This document shows positions 32,894 through 45,174 of a stretch of 64,000 bases of DNA, in pieces (the stretch's first letter is position 1; every line of letters begins with the position of its first letter). The DNA comes from Thozetella sp. PMI_491. Lineage: Eukaryota > Ascomycota > Sordariomycetes > Chaetosphaeriales > Chaetosphaeriaceae. A program made the position numbers and the translations under genes. The notes under the pieces are model-generated. The model saw only the letters and a program-made list of their open reading frames with translations. It was not told where the DNA came from and made no database searches. The stretch is taken from positions 124,001 through 188,000 of the forward strand of contig MU270100.1 in NCBI GenBank assembly GCA_021432635.1, read 5' to 3'.

Positions 32894-33473
32894 TCAAGCT
32901 GGCAAGCAATAGTAGACACTGCTGCAGCTGTTCGACGCCTCTGGCATGTACGGATCGAAGAGAACTCGTCCGTTATCGCGGTAACAGTTCCAGGTTTTGC
33001 CGTTGTATCCCCATCTAAATGCTATTAGCACGGCATCTACAAGTTGACTGTGAAATCCGCATACCCAGAGTACGAATAGGCGGCGTGCGACCCGGAATCA
33101 ATGTGCGAGGTGAAGGTGGCTCCCGTGGAGAAAGTGCATGGATGAGCAGATCCCTCCCAAGTAGTATAGGACGAAGAAGAGGTAGTGCATCTGTTGCTAG
33201 AGGACGGAACCTCCCCGTTCTGGGACTGGGCGCTCGCGGGGTAGTACTTTATAGCGTTAGTTATATACGAGATGAGACACGCAACGTGATACTCACGATA
33301 ATCTGCGAGTAGTAAACGTTAGGCGTGCAGCAGGAAACCGCGCTAACGCAGTTTGCCAGGTAAACAATCTCCGTATCCCGCTTCTCCAAGGTGCCTGGGT
33401 CCCTCTCGATGATCCCAGCAGGAGTGGCATTCGTGATAGCCACGAGAGCGAAGAGAGCAGCGAAGATTTTCAT
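32894..33473 (-). CDS. Small secreted protein with cysteines (candidate effector-like)
   Basis: Model: complement(join(32894..33014, 33065..33246, 33297..33473)), 159 aa. Two 50-bp introns: GTGAGT..ATAAAG and GTATGC..CATTTAG, the second with a GCTAAT branch. The start (MKIFAALFALVAITNATPAG) is a signal peptide, followed by an EKR site that may be cut by a Kex2-type protease. The mature part has VYLANCVSAVSCCTPNVYYS, TTWEGSAHPCTF, WNCYRDNGRVLF and a C-terminal CSSVYYC, an even spread of cysteines suited to disulfides. Similar proteins of unknown function are widespread in filamentous ascomycetes, from memory. Correct phase at both splice joins supports the model. No function is assigned. Confidence 0.8.
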
Positions 33474-35958
33474 TTTGAGATTCGGGGACGATCTTAGACG
33501 AAGGGAGAAAGAGAGTCAAAGTTTTGCTGGCTGCTCTGGATTCCAGTGATTGAGAGAGCCAGCCAACCTTTTATACATGTACTCCCTGATCATATAATCT
33601 GTATTTCCATGCGATATTCCACCTAACCCGTGCGCCACAGTAGGCACTATCGTTTATCCAATGGAGGAGTGAGAGGAGAAGCTAATAGCAAGCCGAAGCT
33701 GATGGTTGGAATGAGAGCCACTTTGTTCCAGGCAAGATTGCCCATTCCAGAAGATTTTGAGACTCCTAGGTAACATTGAGCGAATTTAATCAGGTACTTA
33801 GACCTTATAGTCGGAGATTCCGCTTTATACGCAAAGTTCATAGGATGTTTTGTACGATAGCTTTCTTACACTTCAATTTCCTTAGCACAGTGGCTAGAGT
33901 CTCGACGAACTGATTTCCTAAACCTACAGATACGGCCAAAGCATGGAGTTGCATAGAAAACATCCTGGTTCAACATATTGATGTGCTCGAAGACACAGAA
34001 ACCCCCTCTGTCTTTGTGTTCCCACTTGAGTTATGGTATGCCGAAGTGAGGCCCGGTGGCTGCATCAAAGTGTGCATAATTATCGATTCCTAAACGTTAC
34101 ACAGCTATTAGGCAGCAATCGCATTGCAAATAAAGCGCCTCTCAGGACGTTGGAAAACAATTAATAGAAAGACCCCGAAACCGGAAGGTCCACACTTCAC
34201 AACACACGATTGCCACTGGTGCTGACGCCCCAATCCATATGACCTCGTACTCGGGAACCCAGCCAACCAAAGCAGCGCTTTGCTGATTCGGATCATTCAG
34301 TTAACCTCGGCTTGGCAAAAGGTATAGCTAGCGCTTCAACACAAGCCTCAGTATGGCCCGAGCGCTATCCTTGCAAGGCTTGCTCGAACATACCAAAGAA
34401 AAGAGCGGTCGCCCTCGGTTGTGCTACTTGCAGTTCAGCCGCTGTATTGTCTCAGTAATCATTGATGCCTAGCGGAACTCATTGGTGCACTCGACATCGC
34501 ATACTCCGGTAAATTGGATGTAACTCTCCAAATCGACAAGCAACTTAGGATCTCTTGCTCCTGTGTGACAGCGTGGCCAGCCAGCGAAAAGACACCTCTT
34601 GGCATCGCCTCAGGCTGGACCAGATTTTAGAGTCGAATAGTGCCTGTATATCGTCGTGGAGGCACTTGAATCTCCCTGTGGTTAGAACACGCTAGATGTC
34701 ATGTACTCCGTTTGAGGGTGTGCCCCTTGCCTCCTCATGTGGGTGCTCCTAGGGGAGGCGGGCCGATTCATTTGGCATGAGGACCCACAAGTACCTAGCC
34801 AGTGCTACGCCGGCAAAGACTGCTAGGGCGATAGGCCGATAGACCCTTGTGAGATATATTTGGCTAAGATAAATATAGTTATCTCCTTCGCAAGAGACTA
34901 CAGTGAGAGAAAGCCGCTTCAGGGGGCGAAGAATATCCTTCTGTCCTCCTTGGTTCAATGAAGCGATTCTGGTAATTGGTAGTTCAGAACGCCCTCCCCC
35001 GCCGCAGAAAGGCAAGTGCATATATTTCACCAACCTGGTCACCTCGTCTATGCCACCAGTAACTGGTTGTTCAGCCTGCGTTGGGCAATGTGGAATGCCT
35101 GGATCGCTAATCCGGCCGTTCACCCGCCGACCCGCCGCCCTGTGATTCGACGCGAAAGCCTCCTCAATGACACTTCGCACCTGTTCCAGCTGCGACCAAT
35201 CGGAACCTCTATTTAAGGCGAAGCCTAATCCTGTAGAAGCGGCAAGCAGACACGAGACTACTCCTGTCGTTGCACGAATAAAGCAATATTGTCCAAGATA
35301 TTGGCGGCAGAAGCAGCAAGCGAGCCGCCCTGCATTTTGGAGGATGGCCAATAGCTATCTTCCGGCCCTGCAGCTGGGTTGCTTACGAAGCGCCGGCCCC
35401 AGTATGGGCATGGGCAGGGTAGCTTGGTCGCCGGAACATGGCCGATGTAACTAAGCTCCAACCCATTTTGTGTTGTCATGCATAGCACTGAGTAACGTAG
35501 GGACGTTTTATTCGCGCTAGGGGGTAATATGGCATGGTAAGAGCGCGTCCATGTAACATGCTGTATACGGTAATTGCAATAGGATGGCGATAATGATAGC
35601 GAAATTATCGCCTCAGTCTATAATTATCAAGGTGGTCCCCGTCCCTAGGTACTCAATGCCAAGCCGAAGGATTAAAGCCACTGGAATTGCTAATCTGTTC
35701 CCTTCATGTTCCACCGTTCCCTTCAGCATATCACCCTTGGTAATTTCTCTAGAATGGCACACAACGCCGTGTGCTTTGTCCCTATTAACATTCTCGACTA
35801 CATCAGGGGATAGTATATCCAATTCTTGTCAACTACGATCTGCCTTCGAGTCCTAGCGCTGCAAATCCGAATAACTCCAGTTTTTTTCTCGGCGTAGAGC
35901 GCTCTTAAGCATCCCGGACGCCTCCAGTATCAGTAGACAAGTGTCATAACTTTTTCGA
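33474..35958. other. Intergenic, only doubtful frames
   Basis: No supported gene. The longest frame, 34749-35351 minus (about 200 codons), has no ATG near its start; a TAG lies just upstream of the first TTG. It shows one hydrophobic segment near its end (ALAVFAGVALARYLWVLM) and could be the last exon of something or chance. A minus frame at 35613-35822 has protein-like composition but no start context or homology I recognise. Confidence 0.4.
33568..33575 (-). promoter_or_regulatory. TATA box of the small secreted protein gene
   Basis: TATAAAAG on the minus strand, about 95 bp before the ATG at 33473, a usual core-promoter distance. Confidence 0.5.
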
Positions 35959-36840
35959 TCAAAAATGCGAGCAGCAGCCGTATAGCGAGTCGCCATACCT
36001 GTCATACGTGTTGGGCGTCGCATCATAGTTACAGTAGCCGAGGTATACCTTGCCGCAGATACTCCGCTCGGTCTCTGGGGTGCACAACGCCTTGCTCCCG
36101 CAGTTGGGCTTCTTGTCGTTATTCTTGGTTACTGTGCCGCCAACAGCACCGCCGATGATGATCGCCAACAATACTAGAACGATTCCGCCAAAAACGAACA
36201 GCTTCTTCTTCACACTCCAGCCCGCCACGGCGGAAGTTAGGCGACGGAATGCGTTCGGCGCTGCCGGGCGTGTGCCTGGTGCTGTCGCCACGGCTGCCGG
36301 GTGTGCCATCGGCACAGGTGGTGCTGTATATGGCGGGCACTGAGCTTCGGAACTGTACATGTACTTCATGTCAGGCGCGGGGGCACCGTATTGCGGCAGT
36401 GATGCTGAACTGAGTGCTACGCCAGCTGCCCATTGCTCCGTGAATAGCGCTTTGTTCACATTGCTACTATGTAGAGGAATCTGCGAGACATTGGACGCAG
36501 GGGGGGGCGGACTGGCTTGCGTAGTTACATATCCGTGGTATGGCTCGACCGACTGAACACCTGCGAGAGCCGCGTAGGGCACCTGCGATGGAACAATGGC
36601 TGGTGCACCAGTTTCCATCGCGGTGGAATTGTTCCAGTGTCCAGGGGCTATCGGGTCAGAGAGGTAGGATATGGGTGTCCCCTGCGCAGAGCTGGCCATG
36701 TGAACTTGGCCCATCATCGTTGACGCCATTGTGTGTGGAGTTGTATCCTCAACTTCCCAAGCCTTTTCTGCAGCCGCCACCTCGTTGGAGTCCATTGATG
36801 AGACTCCCTCGTTGTGGTCGATTTCCCAGGGAGCAGGCAT
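35959..36840 (-). CDS. Single-pass membrane protein with cysteine-rich C-terminal ectodomain
   Basis: Single exon, 293 aa, ATG at 36840 (MPAPWEIDHNEGVSS). The first about 200 residues are low-complexity, rich in Pro, Ala, Ser and Tyr, without a signal peptide. A basic KKK precedes one strong hydrophobic segment (LFVFGGIVLVLLAIIIGGAVGG). The last about 55 residues contain six cysteines (NCGSKALC, SICGKVYLGYC, YGCCSHF), consistent with a small disulfide-bonded extracellular module. This layout (disordered cytosolic arm, TM, short Cys-rich outside) is common among fungal orphan proteins of unknown role; sensing or wall contact is possible but not shown. Two tandem 169-bp units lie upstream. Confidence 0.8.
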   Translation of the reverse strand: MPAPWEIDHNEGVSSMDSNEVAAAEKAWEVEDTTPHTMASTMMGQVHMASSAQGTPISYLSDPIAPGHWNNSTAMETGAPAIVPSQVPYAALAGVQSVEPYHGYVTTQASPPPPASNVSQIPLHSSNVNKALFTEQWAAGVALSSASLPQYGAPAPDMKYMYSSEAQCPPYTAPPVPMAHPAAVATAPGTRPAAPNAFRRLTSAVAGWSVKKKLFVFGGIVLVLLAIIIGGAVGGTVTKNNDKKPNCGSKALCTPETERSICGKVYLGYCNYDATPNTYDRYGDSLYGCCSHF

Positions 36841-36960
36841 GGCGACAGAACAAATGATAGTGATTATCGAGAAGAACGCGGCAATAGCGGGAGGCCTTGG
36901 GGGGTCGTTTTCAATGGCTAGTTGCTCTCTGATATTTTAAATACTAGGCATCTCTTTCAG

Positions 36961-37290
36961 ACGGGCGAGATCTAGAGTGCGCTGAAAGTTTAGGACTAAT
37001 AGTTCTGATCCGGCCTCGATCACACTAAAACGACGCTAGTAGTGCGGCTGGTGGCTCAGGCTTATTGTTCTCGTCTCATCGAAACAAAGAATAATAATTA
37101 GCCGACCACTTGAGAGCACGGTCATGGCGACGGGCGAGAGCTAGAGTGCACTGAAAGTTAAGGCCAAGGGTTCTGGCCTGGTCTTGACCACACTAAGACG
37201 ACGCTGTTAATGCGGCTGATGACTTAGACTCCTTATTTTCGTCCTATCGAAGCAAGAAAGAATAAGTAATTAGCCGACCACTTGATACCA
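36961..37290. repeat. Tandem duplication, 169-bp period, diverged
   Basis: Unit 1 (36961-37129) and unit 2 (37130-37290) both begin ACGGGCGAGA, share CTAGAGTGC, CACACTAA and GACGACGCT, and end with TAATTAGCCGACCACTTGA. Many differences are transitions (for example GGTGGCTCAG against GATGACTTAG), mixed with transversions and small indels. The pair lies 120-450 bp upstream of the membrane-protein start. Confidence 0.8.
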
Positions 37291-37345
37291 CTGTCCCGGC
37301 ATCGGCTAAAAGTTCCGAGAGAAAAGGCATCATATACAAGTTCTG

Positions 37346-37375
37346 GTGTGAGAGAGTGAGAGAGTGAGAGAGTGA
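37346..37375. repeat. Octamer microsatellite (GAGAGAGT)n
   Basis: About three to four perfect copies of an 8-bp GAGAGAGT unit, giving GTGAGAGAGTGAGAGAGTGA in the plus strand. Confidence 0.8.
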
Positions 37376-38977
37376 CTATAGCATCGTACACGCAATCCAT
37401 GACTTTGTCGCGCAGGACATTACAGAACTGCCCGCAGTTATCGCACAACGATTCTCGACTAGCTTCACTGTACGGCCTGGAGACAACTCTAAGAACTCAG
37501 TTGCTACTTTCACTGCAATGAACCTCGTGTAGTCTCTGCAGGACGGTAACGCCGGCGAAAAATGGTAATGAAGATATGGGCTTCACTGGAGATGAGCGCT
37601 GGATCCAGCGTCGTGGCAGGGCTGCTGTCAAGGCTATCGAGGCAGGTCGGCCAGAGAGGAGGCTAAGGCATATACTTCAGTGAAGCTGGCGAAGCTAGAA
37701 GCAGAAAACGAAGAGCTAGCAGAGATAGCAAAGAGTTTGAGCGAGGAGATGTTAGAAATGATCCGGAAAGTGGAGGAGGCTTTGATAGCCGAGGGTTGAA
37801 GGCTGCTGGGATTAATGCAGTCGTCCTTGTGACGACCATGGGTGCCAGTAGCTAACCAAAAACCATTACAAGCATGCACCTAGGATGGGAAGAAGTAGGA
37901 TAGATGTGATAAGTATCGAGAAAGGGGTGTCTTGAGAGTGTAATCATAGCTATAGTAAGTACCAAGGTATGGTGCATACCGTCCTAGTCGCTCCAATTGG
38001 TTCGCCGATATGATGGATTACCATTATCTGGACGACACGTATGGATGATGGTCAAGTGTTGGCGGAATTTCATATATTTGGATGATCGGGCCACGGCTAG
38101 CTCAACATCCTGGGGTGAACAGCGATGAAGGCGGCAAGAAATATCTGATGGTCTAAGCTATATACATGCCTTCAAGCACTTTCCTCCAGGTAGGAAAGCG
38201 AAATCGGTCGGCGTTTTACTCGCAATGGAATTGCCGGCGAGCTGATCAGCCATCTGACTGAGACATTGGGGCAGTCAAAGAGTGCATGGTTCTCGGCAAA
38301 ATTACCAAAACCTTAAAAGATTGACCAAGTGTTCTGGTTAGGTATCATGTGCACTCCCGCACTGAAACTCCGCGCCCACATCAGGGTAATTTCTACTCCT
38401 CTCTAGTCTACGATGATTACCGCCGAATAGTACTACATTTCAATCTAGAGTTCCCAAACAGGAGAAAGGCTGCTTGTTCTGTCGTGTTCTATCCTGTGAG
38501 GGGATTCCAAAAGATGATTACACGACAAAAAACCTGTTAGTTAAGCCATCTATCGGAGGTTGAAAAGAAATACCCAAGAGCTTTTTAATAGCACCAGTAC
38601 TGCTTTTTCTCCCTTTCTCTCGCGCGGGATCTTTTAGCAAATGGAATCACGCAAGACATGTGTGCTACCAAGAATTACCAAGAATGAGACATGTGCGAGG
38701 TTTATGCGAATTAACTCACGCTATATACGCCATGATAGGCCACAATGCTGTTGTGGCACTATATAATTAGGAATCAGGTCTAAGAAACCGTGCTTGGAGG
38801 TGCCCATCCTGCTGCATGTGAGGGGTCGAACATGACTAGGAGCCAATTCTAGCCAGCCAACCTGGCGGTATATAACCATCTGTCCCACGCACCAGAGCCC
38901 AACGAAACCCCTCCCCTGCTGACCGCCCATTCCAAGTGTTAAAGCAGCCGAAATTATCGTGAAGCCGTTAGCCTACA
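37376..38977. other. Intergenic with a possible coiled-coil gene remnant
   Basis: On the plus strand 37660-37800 encodes a Glu/Lys/Ala-rich heptad-like stretch (KLAKLEAENEELAEIAKSL) ending in TGA. A preceding frame (AVKAIEAGRPERR) would need a 1-nt shift to join it, and no ATG-led intact frame exists. It may be a relic or one exon of an unseen gene. The rest holds nothing recognisable until the ALDH promoter. Confidence 0.4.
38869..38875 (+). promoter_or_regulatory. TATA box of the aldehyde dehydrogenase gene
   Basis: TATATAA, about 103 bp before the ATG at 38978. Confidence 0.5.
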
Positions 38978-40748
38978 ATGACGGTAATGAACGGATCTAG
39001 TATTAATCTTGACTTTCAGGGCAACTTTGTCCAGATCATCAATGGCAGAAGCTCGCCTACAGGCAAGACCCGTCGCGCCGTCAATCCGGCAACTCTTGAG
39101 GAAAAGGCCGAGGTTCCCGTCGCAACTCGAGATGATCTAGACCGTGCCGTTGCTTCCGCTAAAGACGCATTCAAGCTTTGGCGGCAGAAGCCCTACCAGG
39201 AGAGGCGCGATGCGGTACTGGCTTTTGCCAATGCCGTCGAGGCTCGGCGCAACGAGTTTCGAGACTTGCTCATCGCGGAGCAGGGAAAGCCCGTATGATG
39301 CCGTGACCCTTCGTATTTATACATCGCTCACACTCCTGCTAGTTGCCACAAGCCGAGTCTGAGACTACTGCAGCGATTATGTGGATGCGTGGCATGGCGA
39401 AGATCGAGCTTCCTGAAGACGTCATTGAGGAGACTGAAGAACGTACCATTCTTACCCGGTACACGCCCATCGGGGTCGTAGCTGGTATTGTTCCTTGGAA
39501 CTTCCCGCTCATGCTGGCCACTGCGAAGATAGCGCCAGCTCTTCTGACGGGGAATGTGATCATCATGAAGCCATCGTAAGTCCTTACCGCTGTTCATATC
39601 GATCCTCCTTTACTAAAGTAATCGATCAGCCCTTTCACCCCCTACGGTGGACTCAAATTGGTGGAGCTAGCGCAGCACTTCTTCCCTCCTGGTGTCGTCC
39701 AGTCCTTGAGTGGTGATGACGATCTTGGGCCATGGATGACATGCCATCCCGGAATCGACAAGGTCAGCTTCACTGGTTCGACAAATACTGGAAAGGCGGT
39801 TCTGCAGAGCTGCAGCAAGACCCTAAAGAGGGTGACCCTCGAGCTGTAAGTTGTACAAGATCCAGTAGTCTCCCTTTGCGAGTCTACTCACACATTCTAG
39901 GGGCGGCAATGATCCTGCAATCGTCTTCCCAGATGTTGATGTGGACAAGGTTGCCGAAAAGGTACCGCTAACACAATAACCGAACTCTCCTAACCCACAT
40001 AAAGCTCCGTCTGTGCTAACATGGACAACAGGTGAGCTTCTACGCGTTCCTCAACTCAGGTCAGATTTGCCTCAACGTAAAGCGAATATACGTCCACGAG
40101 AGCATCTTTGAGCAGTTCAAGGAGGCGATGGTGCGCCATGTCAATTCCTATAAGCTAGGTGATGGGTCTCGCGAGGGCATCAGCCACGGCCCATTGCAGA
40201 ACAAGATGCAGTACGAACGTGTCAAGACGTTCTTCGGAGACATCAAGAAAGAGGGGTGGAAGGTGGCTGTTGGCGGTGAGATTGAGACCTCGCAGGGCTA
40301 CTTTGTCCAACCGACTGTGATCGACCGACCGCCCGAAGAGTCGCGAATCGTTGTCGAGGAGCCTTTCGGTATGTCTGCAGTCCCTACGTGTGATGCCTTC
40401 TGGCACCGCTGGCTGGGAGCCATGGTTAATACGAGATTGTTCTGCTTTGTAGGCCCAATCGTCCCGCTCCTCTCTTGGAAGGACGAGAGCGAGGTCATTG
40501 CCCGCGCGAACGATACTTCTATGGGTCTTGGTGCATCCGTCTGGACGAATGATCTTGCTAAGGCGGCGGAAGTAGCAAAGCAGCTCGAGGCTGGCAGCGT
40601 CTGGATCAACACTCACTTCGACCTCAACCCGATGGCGCCTTTTGGTGGCCACAAGGAGAGTGGCATTGGGACCGAGTGGGGTGCGAATGGGCTCAAGGGG
40701 TTCTGCAATGTTCAGACTCTGTTTTTGAACAAACGTATAGTCGCGTAG
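38978..40748 (+). CDS. NAD(P)-dependent aldehyde dehydrogenase
   Basis: Model: join(38978..39292, 39343..39575, 39630..39845, 39901..39961, 40032..40368, 40453..40748), 485 aa. Five introns (50, 54, 55, 70, 84 bp) all fit phase: [49 protein letters not shown]. Intron 5 is 28 codons long and in frame, so an unspliced mRNA would still be open. Catalytic Glu254 lies in TLELGGNDP and nucleophile Cys288 in [11 protein letters not shown], 34 apart as in active ALDHs. The cofactor fold shows [13 protein letters not shown] and [12 protein letters not shown]. Length is standard. It oxidises an aldehyde to the acid in the cytosol; substrate unknown, and no pathway partners lie nearby. Confidence 0.95.
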
Positions 40749-41704
40749 ATGGTCGCATGTTTCTAGGCTTGGTAGAAATGATACTGTCAAACAGAAAGGA
40801 GGCAAGTGCGCTGTGAAAAAGACCCAAAAAAAACCACAAAAAAAACCAAAGCGAATATGGGCAAGTCTTAGATTCCGAGGTCAGGAGAGACTGGCGCACT
40901 TGCGGCTATTTTCGGCATCTCTCTATGATCTATGACACCGTAGCATCCTTGACAGTATAGATAGTCGGCGAGGCTTCCTTGGCATCACTCGGCCTCGGCG
41001 AAACTAACGCGGCGATAGGAGCCTCAGCAGGCCAGGCGGTATTCGACTAGAACAGGGACCTAGTGGTCAAAGGAGCAAAGCAGGCTTTCCGATGTCTGTT
41101 GATCTGGCCCATGGGGAACCGTCGGAATACCAGCATTACCAATGTAGGCGGTGGAATTGTGTCGGTACGGGTTTGCAATTGAGCTACCCGGGCTGTAGAT
41201 TGTTGTGAAGCCAAGAGAGTAGCGAAATGGGAGCCTGAAGCTGAGCTCGCCCCGCCAATTTGGGTTGCTCTTTCAAATTCAGCTTTCTTGCCCAAGCCTC
41301 CTTAGGCTTTCGGGAGGGTCGAACCCGCGTATTAATATTTTGCTCCTCGCAAGTCCATGACTAATCACTACTAGGGAAATGCTCCTCCGAAAGCAATCCT
41401 GAGGTGTTTGGATGCAGATCTTGATGACCACCCACCGCCCCAAGTGGACTCCAATTGGTCAAGGGACCCTAGTGCAGGGCATGAGCCTCTTACAACCGCG
41501 CCTCATGCGGGAAACCTTTTAGCGTCGTGGGGCGACCAGGTTAGATACACGGCTAGGTACACTATTATTATTACCCAGACCGCTGCCACACGACAAACAA
41601 CGTCTCTGCTATCTCAAGTGCTGACCAAAAGTTCGGTCCCAGCGCATGTCCAGCGCCAAGTCTCGTCGCTCGCGACATCTCCTGCTTTCTAGCCGCCCTA
41701 GACC
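40749..41704. other. Intergenic, no gene seen
   Basis: Contains the ALDH 3' flank and Clr5 promoter side. A tRNA-like B-box (GGGTTCGACCC on the minus strand) occurs near 41313-41323, and CTTTCGG / CCGAAAG form an inverted pair at about 41305 and 41390, but no cloverleaf can be built. Confidence 0.5.
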
Positions 41705-43166
41705 ATGGCGCCTCTCTCGCCGCTACAGAGCGTCCCAGTGTCGCATGCCCCTCTCGCGGTATCGCAGCACACGGAGCAGGAATGGGACGAGGTGCGGCCA
41801 ATCATCGAGCGCCTTTACCTCCAGAACCTCCGACCGCTCTCCACAGTGATAGAGATCATGGAGACACGCCACCAGTTCAAAGCTAGGTAAGTAGTGACCG
41901 TGGGCCGATAGTTAATATTGTGGGAAGATGATACGGGGAAGGGGGGGAGCTAACCAGTGTGCTCGCAGCGTTGCCATGTACAAGAGGAAATTACGCCGCT
42001 GGAATCTGAGGAAGAACAACATGTTTCGTGCACAGTCGGATAACGCTGCGGCAAGGGAAGTAAAAGGAGGCGGCGCGCCTCGATACCTTGCCCAGAACGA
42101 CCTCGACGAGGCGTTTCACACCCTGCTTGACCTCTTCGTTCCCTGGGTCACCCAAGCCCGTTTCTTCTGGTCCCGGGCGGGGCGCCTGCACTGTCCTCCC
42201 CGTGCCCTGTTCATCTACGACCCTTTCACTCAGGACATCGCTCTAGCCGCGGTGGCTTTCGAGTCAGGAGATGCAGCGCGGGGGGGTGACCTGATGCGTC
42301 GGGCATTCGTACACATGGAGCATACCCTGGCGCCGAGGTCGCGCTCATCGTACACATTGCCAAGCCTGTTTTTCGCGCTAGCCACTTTGAACTTGGCTGG
42401 CCTTCATGAGGCGGCGCGAATGCTGGTCATTCACGCAGCCAAGCTTGTCCTTGCCCGCGCGCCGGCCACCGATGGCAAGGAAGGCCAGGCACTCTTTCGG
42501 CTGCGGCCAGAAATGGCACCAGAGGTAGACAATGGCGAACTTGATCATCACAGTAGCCATCCATTCCCACAGATAATCCACCGGCTCCGGATCCTCCATC
42601 TCAACGGTAACGGTGCGATGATGTCGCAGGCAATCTTTCACGCATGGTCGGTGTATCAACAGGAATGCAGCTCGGAACTGGCAGGAGCCATTGCCGTGGG
42701 CGCCTCGACGAAGGGATTCTGGAACACTGCACTACGATCGATCGACTATCCGACATCTGACATCAGCGGTGGTCTGACCGGCTGGACAGATTCCATGCAG
42801 CCCGTTCTGCATTGTTTGGCAAAACTCCTGCAGTCCGCCTCTGATACTGGTGTGGACGACGACCTAGCTCTACTAAATTTGGAAGAGATCGTCTCCGTCT
42901 ACTCTTTTTCTAATGACAAGAGGTTTGAGAAAGCGGCTTTAGAACTCATCGCAAAAATTGAGGGGAAGGATGGCACGACAACCGTGAGAGCGCAGCGGCG
43001 GGCAGTTGCCACTCTAGAACTAGCCAGGTTTTATGCGGAGAGAGCGGATCTTGAGAATACAACCGAGTCTTTTGCCCGTATCGTGCCCGATACGATGGGA
43101 ACAGAATGGAAGGATATCCTCAACGCCGAGTTTGACTGTTGGATAGAGGAGATTGCTCCGGTGTAG
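41705..43166 (+). CDS. Clr5-domain protein
   Basis: Model: join(41705..41886, 41969..43166), 459 aa. The 82-bp intron (GTAAGT..CGCAG, branch CTAAC) joins HQFKAS to VAMYKRKLRRW. The N-terminal Clr5 domain (about residues 23-77) shows EWDEVRPIIERLYLQN, STVIEIMETRH and YKRKLRRWNLRKNN. The rest is helical with no named domain. Clr5 was first tied to the Neurospora cellulase regulator context, and the module is found in many fungal proteins, sometimes with TPR or ankyrin repeats; a role in transcription control is assumed, not proven. Splice phase supports the model. Confidence 0.88.
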
Positions 43167-45174
43167 CTCTTTTGCGACTCGGCGTGGGCGAAGTGTGGAG
43201 CTGGCAGGGACACCGAGAAGAAAGATGGCTAGACTGTACGCTTTATATGTGTCGTCGGTTCGCCATGGAACGGAAGCACGGCATAGGCCCACCAGGTTCA
43301 TACAGTGCATAAATACTACCACTATCGTGTAAAGTACCGGCCAACGATGTCCCTTATCTCCGTAAGTACCAACGTGCACGAGGACCGGCTCCATTGCAGG
43401 CATTTATGGAGCCACTGTCTTCACACCGGGGTGTCGCCTGTGCGTTCGTGTATACCCCATAGGGCCCAGGTGACCCAAGGCCGAGGACCCGGACCACCCC
43501 CACGGTACGTACCCGGCGAGACATGCCCAAAGATGCGGCTAATTGTCCGCCAATGTGTTGCCGACGTCGCTAGAGCCACCGGAGCAGTACAGAAAGAAGC
43601 ACCCCGTCACCTCGTTAGGGCAAAGATTCTTAATGTCACTCTATCTCTCCAGTTGTTGTACCAAGATATCGCCTGGGACATACCGTAGTCCTTCATGCTA
43701 TACACGTTGGCTGCGTCGTGTAGGGGGGTGAAGAGGGATGTGGTCTGGGGGGCTAGCATCTCTACCATAAAAACCATCCCCAATAGTCCTGGCTGCAGCA
43801 TGCGGAGTATGCCGTCGATGCTTCTGCGGCTTTGGATTATATCCACCTACACTTTTCTCTAGAACCTTCGGGCTAACACTGCAATATAAAAGATTCAGGA
43901 AACTAATTCCTGCAGGCTGTTGACGCTTTGCCCTGCCATATTCTTCTACTTAGCACCTTGCATGTCCTATTCTACATTACAGCGTTAGTGATATGTCACA
44001 CCATAGGTAAGTCCGTCCCGGCGCGTCCCATGTTTCTCGCTTCCTAGCGGCCCGATAGGAGCCAACTCGTTCGGTGACTGTTATTTGGCATCCCGTATCC
44101 AGGGAACCAGCTGCTTTGTGAAAGCTTTCGAGATAGCAGCCATGCGTCTTCTCCGGTCCTCCGACTAGGCGCAAGAAATTTGCCCTCTTGCCAAGCACCT
44201 TTTTCCGTATTTGGCGATGTTCTTCGCATCCTATTAGTAGCATCAGGAAGCCAAGCTCAGGATACCCCGCATACATAATCCTTCGTTCTGTATACCTTAG
44301 GCGCTCTCTCCCCAAGCACGGTACCGAGATCTGTCCCCGCCAAATCGGCATTGGTCGCGAACAGCTTGGCTCTCGCGTAGAATTCGGCGGCCCCTATACC
44401 ACGAGATTGGATTGTTGCCCAGATTCGCTAGTCCCCGCGCATCCGCATTCAATACCGAGAGGCTTTGGAGTAAACATTTAACGCCGAACCGCGGCCGCCT
44501 TGGCAGAGGACCAACTGGGCATGGCGGCAGGGGGGAAAAGACGCCGCGCGGGGAGAAAGGGTAGGAATAGGATTTGTGGTTGTGCATTGGTCGATACAAC
44601 CGGCCCGCCTGACCAATCACCAAGAGACATCGCGTCACGGGCCAATCGCGCGTGGACTGGCCCACAAACAATTAGAGCCGTGACCTTCCTATCAGAGAGC
44701 AAGACGACCATCTGACCGCCCTTGGCCACGGTCGCGGGAGAGGGAGAAAAAAGACAGGAAAGGGGTCATGAATCTCGGGCGTCGGTCGCGATGCCTTCAT
44801 GGTGGTGGCCTGCGTGACTTTCCTCAGACTGCAAGTCACTGTCTAGCTCCGACTAACTGGGTTGCCCGGCTGCAAGACTCTGCTTTCGTCGCTTGTGGCA
44901 TTTTCACGAGGGTTTACCGACGTTGCTTTTTAGGTGACTTGCACCTCCGTTTAGGGGTCCATTCCCCTGTCCTAGTTTGCCTGGCAGGTTACATCGCCCG
45001 CAATAATGCCCGGGAAGGTCAGCCACCGCGATTGAGGGGGCCTAACGTCAACTTCATTAATAGACTTTGTCAGAACATCGATAGTGTCGTCATCTCTTCT
45101 TGCTGCATCCCCGACCGCACACCGGTGCACCGACTAGCAGATCGGACCCCAACCACCGCCTCTTCAGAGCCAAC
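43167..45174. other. Intergenic, about 2 kb, no gene seen
   Basis: Short frames only, none with a signal peptide, membrane pattern or domain motif. The last part should be the promoter and 5' UTR of the GH55/PI-PLC gene. Confidence 0.5.

Noticed and set aside
34749-35351. About 200-codon minus-strand frame with one hydrophobic segment
   Set aside because: No ATG near the start, a stop just upstream, no splice context that works and no recognised family; kept only as a remark on the intergenic region.
37660-37800. Coiled-coil frame as a gene
   Set aside because: No start codon or intact upstream frame; a 1-nt shift would be needed to join the preceding piece.
40155-40805. 216-codon minus-strand frame
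   Set aside because: Antisense to aldehyde dehydrogenase exons 5 and 6.
41300-41395. tRNA-like B-box and 7-bp inverted pair on the minus strand
   Set aside because: The T-stem has a mismatch and no A-box, D-arm or anticodon arm of proper size can be built.
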